From Diphasiastrum complanatum (Eukaryota > Streptophyta > Lycopodiopsida > Lycopodiales > Lycopodiaceae), in NCBI GenBank assembly GCA_029204225.1, contig CM055111.1, forward strand, positions 22,339,355 to 22,403,354: a stretch of 64,000 nt of DNA, read 5' to 3'. Positions 59,001 through 64,000 of this stretch are shown piece by piece; position 1 is the stretch's first letter, and every line of letters begins with the position of its first letter. The position numbers and the translations under genes are program-made. The notes under the pieces are model-generated. The model was not told where the DNA came from, made no database searches, and saw nothing but the letters and a program-made list of their open reading frames with translations.

Positions 59001-59369
59001 GTCAGTGTGCACAATTGATGCATGTCGCTGGTCATGCATGACTCCTATGGTCTGAGATGACCACAACTTGACTACGTATAAAGAGGTGGATCTCCATGAG
59101 CTTGTCATTCATTCTCTCATGAAGAATGAAGAGCTCTTCCACTAGTGGTCAAGTCAGTATGATTATCTAGGCCTCAAGATGAAGGTAGGTGAGAGTCGAG
59201 GGTAAGGCATGGTGGTATGGGACACCATGGCTTATCAGAGATCTGAGCTTGCTTGATGGTGGTCTATAGCTCCAGTGTAGGGGGGTTCCTCTATGGATGG
59301 GCGGTAACATAGTGTTCATTGCCTAAATGTGTCTTTGCAATGACTGGATCAACGATGGGGATTCTAACA
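59001..59369 (+). repeat. 3' portion of a retrotransposon LTR, left border unknown
   Basis: It ends GGGGATTCTAACA and is followed after TT by a primer site. GTATAAAGAGG near 59078 is a candidate TATA box. No partner LTR is visible in the window. Confidence 0.6.
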
Positions 59370-59371
59370 TT

Positions 59372-59384
59372 TGGTATCAGAGCC
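59372..59384 (+). promoter_or_regulatory. primer-binding site, initiator tRNA-Met type
   Basis: TGGTATCAGAGCC two bases after the LTR end. Only about 260 bp of following DNA belongs to this element before a - strand Copia begins. Confidence 0.85.
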
Positions 59385-59639
59385 ACCGATCTTTGTAAAT
59401 ACACAATTGGTTCAAATTAAGTTTTGGTTAGTTTAAACCTCTTGTTGATGTGCTTGGAAAACTTACTATTCATGGTTTCATCGTTATGAACAACTTTCCT
59501 TTTCATTCCATTGAAATCGACGTCATTTGGATAGGTTTTGGGCCTTGTATGCATGCTAAGAGGCCAAGTCGCAGAAGCGCGGAGATATCAGGCAATCCAA
59601 CAACTAGATTACCTCTTTTAAGGATTTGCAAGCTTTGAG

Positions 59640-61117
59640 CACTAATATGACCAAATCGTTGATGTCAAAGGTCACTTCGGCTATCAACAATGCTTACCAT
59701 AGCTTGAGTAAAAGATCTTGCATTCAGTTTGTAGAGTTGATTCCCATTGACTCTAGCTCCTATAGCAATCACTTTGTAGTGATTCTTGATGTCCTTGATG
59801 AGACATTTGTCTCTATCAAACTTAACCTTGAGTTGTTGATCAGCCATCATCCCAACTGGTAGTAGATTATTAGCCAAACCAGGTACATATTGCACATTGC
59901 TTATCCACTTTATCATCCCGCTGGCTAGCTTCACTGGTACCACTCCAAATCCTTTCACAGGTAGCAATTGGCCATCAGCTTGTCCAACTTCATTGCCATT
60001 GTGGATTCTCCTGAATTCCAAAAACCACTCCTTCCTCGAAGTCATGTGTTTGGACGCTCCACTGTCGATGTACCAAGTATCCTTGGCTTCGTCACTTGTC
60101 ATTAACGCCGTAATGAACAAGTTTGAGCTTTCACCTGTATCATCTTCATATTGATCATCATTGTATTGATGTTGATCAGTATAGTTGTCTTCATAATAAT
60201 CATCATCAAAATGATGTTGATCAGCATATTTTCTCGCTTGCCATTTGTCTTTTCTTTGTGCTATCTCCTTTTGTTTCTTGAAGCATTCACGCTCCCAATG
60301 GCCAGGTTTGTTGCAGTACCTACAATTTTCAAGTTTATTTTGCCTGGAATAGCCACGTCCTTGACCTCGGCCTTGATTCCACTTGCCTCTATTCGGACTA
60401 TAATTGGCTTGCTCATGAAACTGTTGAAATGATCCCCGGCTTGAGTTTCCTCCTCTCGATTGATACCTACCATGGCCAAATCTTCCGCCTCATCCTCTAA
60501 CTGCAAGAGCTTGATCATAGTCCCTGTTATGATGATTCAAGTTCTCTTGATGTTGCTCTTCTTGCAAAAGCAATCCACCAAGCTCTTCATAGGTTGGAAG
60601 ATTCTCTCATGTGGCAATGCTTCACAAACATCTGATGTGACTCACTCAAGCTGTTCAATGTCAATTGAATGATCTCACGATCCTGTACTCGCTCTCCAAC
60701 GACAGCTAGTTGATCACGGATCTCATTTATCTTCAATAGGTGATCGAGAATGGTTGCACCAGCATCCATTTGTAATGTGTGCAGCTTCGTCTTCAAAAAT
60801 AGTATTCGATATGTGTTTGTCATTTTGAACAATGCCTTCAATGTATCCCACGCTTCTTTTGGTCCTTCCGAATCTGAAATGTATGGAATGATAACATCTC
60901 TGACTGACAAGTTGATGACATTCTGTGCTTTCCATTTCCTCCTGTCAAATGCCCGCTGATCTTCTTCAATCACTGGCCTTGTCTCCTCACCTGTCACGAT
61001 CTCCCATAACTCCTTTTCCATCAAAATGTTCTTCAGTTTGGATTACCAAACTGCATAGTTGTTGGCTCCTTCCAATTTGCTTGACTCATTGAGGACACTC
61101 TTGCTTAGAGTTGCCAT
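59640..61117 (-). mobile_element. Copia gag-protease fragment
   Basis: Gag starts at ATG 61117 (ESSKLEGANNYAVW, then one stop, then MEKELWEIVTGEE) and continues to 60587. After a shift there is a Gly/Arg/Gln-rich part and a zinc knuckle CRYCNKPGHWEREC (60324-60283), an acidic part, then protease WYIDSGASKHMTS (DSG at 60066-60058) and VQYVPGLANNLLPVG. It ends near 59640 in the pre-integrase region. It belongs to the same broad gag type as the 6.1-12.6 kb Copia. No integrase, RT or LTR is linked. Confidence 0.9.
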
Positions 61118-62404
61118 AATTGCACTTAGATGAGTCCAGATTGTAAAAATGACTACAAAAATAGAAAATTTGCTGTGAAATTGACAAATGCCGTCTCTAA
61201 ACACTTTCCAATCCGAGCAATGGATTGAAAGTTATGCCAAATTGAAGATTTTGGCCTTAAAATGGCTCACAACTAAGCTTGAAAAATGGCAATTATTGCC
61301 AGACTTCCATCTTTTAAAATTTATTTCGTCATGCACAAATCTCTGATTTAAGATATTTTTATATCAGTGCGTAGCCCTTTGTACCAGCATAGCTCTTGTC
61401 TAATCAGATCCCAAAAACAGTCTCTCCAGCTATGTCAAAACATCACTCTGTTTTCTGCTTACCTACAAAAAACCACCAGTGGACAGGCCTTAAACAAAAG
61501 TGGCCCTGTACCCAAGTTAAGGGCCCTTTCAGGATTTCATTTGAAGTTGAAGAAAAGTGAAGGAAAACTTCAGAAAATTCTTGGCTGTCGGATCTATGAA
61601 AGATCTGTGGTGCAGATCAGCTTTCCCTTCTTCTTGGACACGTGGCATTCATCTGATCATGAGCTCTTACTCATCTGCGTTTGCAAGGGGACCCACCCCT
61701 AGAGACACTTGATGTTTTAAAGCAGTTCGGCGTGCGATTAGTGGACCCTCCTCTCGTGCGTTTCAGGCTGCAGGATTGATGTTTCACCCTTAAATCCGAC
61801 GTTCCGGATCAGAAAAGTAGCATTTCGAACAGTTTGTGCAACGTTTCGGGCATCTGTAAGACGTTTTGGGCATCTGTAGGACGTTTCAGGCCTGTGTGCC
61901 ATGTTTCAGACTTGTTCAGCACCTTTCAAATAATAGAATACAGCCAACAGACCTGCAAAACGCTGTTTTCCAACCAAAAAACTCTGTTTTTCACTCAAAT
62001 CTCTACCAAAATCCGTGATTTTTGATGTAACATGTTACAAATCCAACTCTTCTTGCAGTTGGCTATCCCCCAACACTACTCTCACTGAAAATGATGGAGG
62101 ATACTGAGTTTTCCAGACCTATCCTAATTGCTTGCACAAGTTTCACACAAAATCACCAAAGTAGGCTAAAAATTCAATGAAATTATAGTTTCTCAATTCC
62201 TAAATGCTTCATAACTGTGAATGGCAGTACTAGACACAGTCTAGTGTGATTTGCAGTTTCCCAAACAAACAAATGAGGGATTTCTTGGCAAAACTCTCTT
62301 ACTAATGGCACTTTTCATACAAAACTTGAAAGTATTGTAAAAATCTCCCAACTCAACAGATTTTCAATTTGTCTGATGCTACCCTGGCCTTTCTGATGCC
62401 TCCA
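61118..62404. other. presumed leader of the - strand Copia and unclassified DNA
   Basis: By analogy with the 1.27-kb leader of the related element at 6.4-7.7 kb, much of this may be leader, but no primer site (GCTCTGATACCA on the + strand) is found. 61830-61920 has repeated CGTTTCGGGCATCTGTA / CGTTTTGGGCATCTGTAGGA units. Confidence 0.4.
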
Positions 62405-63504
62405 GGACTGTGTCTTTATTGCTTGCAGCTAATGAATCTATCATTCGTTCATCTCTTGCTGGTTTGGGCAAAAGTGTTAAAAAAAGTGATGTGTTGACAA
62501 TGAATGAGGAAACTAAGATGCTTGCACAAGAAATATGTCAACCTACTAGTCCCTCTGGTGTGAATCTTAGATTTGGCTACTTTTGTACTTGATTTTGTCG
62601 TACCATTCTAAGGTAAGTATGGTATATGTGTTGTGTTTTTGGTATGTTTTCGAGATTTTGTTTTGTGTGTTTACAATCTATTTGGAGGCTTTTTTGATAT
62701 TTTGTCATTGTTCTAATGTATAGTCAAGGTATTTCAGAGAATTGGTGTTTTGATGTTTCTCATTGTGATTCAGAATATCATCGACCTGTAGTTGATTGTG
62801 GTATCACGGATGTTTTGGATACTTACAATGTCCTTATCAGTCATGGTCCTCAATGGTGTGATGAGGAATCTGGGCAACATCCTTTATTTTTGACACCTCG
62901 CATGAAATGGAAACCTCCAGATGTTGTTTGATTTCTGAAATGTCTAGTTGGTAGGAATACGCTGAGGACTCTGACATTGCGGCTTGCCAGTGACCATAAC
63001 CTGAAAAATAAGATCATCACTAACAAAACTGGTAGGGGAGTTGGAATTACTAGGATGGAAGTATGATTTTCTTATTGTAATTTTTTAGTTGATGCTTTGT
63101 CATCAGTATTTTAGTTTTATTGCATGTTGTTCTGGTTATGTTTTTAATGTTTATGTTGTCGTTTGTGCAGGTACAATTGTAGTGAGAAAATCGTACGTGA
63201 TTGAGCTATGCAGCGCATAATATCAGGAGAGACATGGAATGGGAAGGCATTGCGGTTTGAGAATGCATTGCAGCAGGAACAAGAGAAATATTCTGAAGAT
63301 ATAGAGGCTAAAATGCATGCAATTTTCAGCACCTCTAATAATAGCATTTGCAAGAAAGAAGTAAAAGAAGATGGTTATGTTTGTGCAGTAGGGACTAGAA
63401 ACGTTTTTATTGAAAATTCTGTTGTCATATTCTTCCAATTAAGGTTATCTCAAAATACATTGCAATTTTTTTTAAAGTGCTTTATGAATGAAATGATGTG
63501 TTGA
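62405..63504 (+). pseudogene. unrecognised gene-like region with several short open frames
   Basis: Open blocks at 62410-62592 (SSLAGLGKSVKKSDVLTMNE), 62716-62931 (ENWCFDVSHCDSEYHRPVV, HPLFLTPRMKWKPPDVV) and 63208-63504 (GETWNGKALRFENALQQEQE) have protein-like composition and lie on one strand. Splice-like signals surround some of them (donor AAG/GTAAGTAT at about 62611, acceptor GTGCAG at 63170), but I could not join them into one frame. No family recognised. It could be a decayed host gene or part of a transposon. Confidence 0.3.
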
Positions 63505-64000
63505 AAATCTCTGCACAAATTATGTGGGAGTTGTAGATACTGGACTTCTATCAATGTACCTAAAAAGAAAAAGCTCAAATAGTTGCAACTTTGTCAATAA
63601 GTTGGTTAAATGAAAGATGTGTTTTATTGGATTGATGCTACCTCAATATCATACCAATGAGAAGAGGGGTTCAAAGTAGTGGACACATAATGGGTTAGAG
63701 CAACAAATTCTTATCTATTGTTGTAAATTGTTTCTACTTTTGTAAGAAGAACATAGCAAATACCTCAAAGAAGTAAAATGGAAGAAGAACAAAAATCATA
63801 CGTAGCCTTAAAAGATGAATTTCCAGCCACTTGTATTCTGAGCATCAAAATTAAATAAAAAAATCATAATTTTGACACATTATATACTTTTCTCATTTTC
63901 CTCAGTGATGATCCAATTTTTGCCATGTTTTTATTTGTGTTTGTTTGGACTTAGTTATTCGAATGTTTATTGTTTGATTTGAAAATTTTAGGTAAATTAG
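63505..64000. other. no gene recognised
   Basis: AT-rich sequence to the right edge without repeats or coding domains that I can name. Confidence 0.5.

Overview
This looks like nuclear DNA from a land plant with a large, repeat-dense genome. The evidence is plant-type Ty1/Copia elements primed by initiator-tRNA-Met (TGGTATCAGAGC primer sites), plant Ty3/Gypsy remnants, long microsatellites, and an intron-containing kinesin-14 gene. The mix of old, decayed elements would fit a gymnosperm or a fern, but the sequence alone does not settle the lineage. Nothing here is prokaryotic in organisation.

Only two genes look intact. The first is a ten-exon kinesin-14 motor gene on the + strand (14739-18966). 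All my splice junctions keep phase and give a 665-residue protein with complete ATPase motifs. The second is an intronless, GC-richer gene on the - strand (44509-45750). It encodes a predicted secreted glycoside hydrolase of the GH105 (unsaturated rhamnogalacturonyl hydrolase, YteR-like) type, with both expected catalytic aspartates. Its likely role is trimming pectin fragments in the cell wall.

Almost everything else is nested retrotransposon. Region by region: 1-2342, a fairly young Copia (-) running off the left edge; 2343-6111, AT-rich and mostly unexplained; 6117-12647, a complete but decayed Copia (+) with matched LTRs, target duplication GTCAT and unusual LTR ends, itself carrying an 877-bp insertion with its own 5-bp target duplication; 14739-18966, the kinesin gene, with a hAT-like non-autonomous element in intron 7; about 20-33.4 kb, a decayed Gypsy assembly (tRNA-Asp-type primer site, gag, protease, RT, integrase) followed by two further ORF remnants, with a histone-H3-length pseudogene and a tRNA-like sequence lying upstream; 34188-38778, a Copia with CAGTG target duplication that has lost its 5' third; 38784-44160, mostly unclassified repeat ending in an LTR with primer site; 44509-45750, GH105; 48300-50890, a 5'-truncated Copia (-) whose RNase H region is split by a piece of another Copia's linker; 51459-52151, an inverted-repeat element; 52518-56160, a Copia (-) with its 3' LTR; 56640-61117, Gypsy and Copia fragments (-); 62405-63490, open frames I do not recognise.

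The best leads are the GH105 gene, a Copia group with non-TG/CA LTR termini, a small element that carries gag between duplicated LTR segments, two extra ORFs 3' of the Gypsy integrase, a 136-codon H3-like pseudogene, and a perfect heat-shock-element match in one Copia LTR. I could not run alignments or database searches. Family names come from motifs read by eye.
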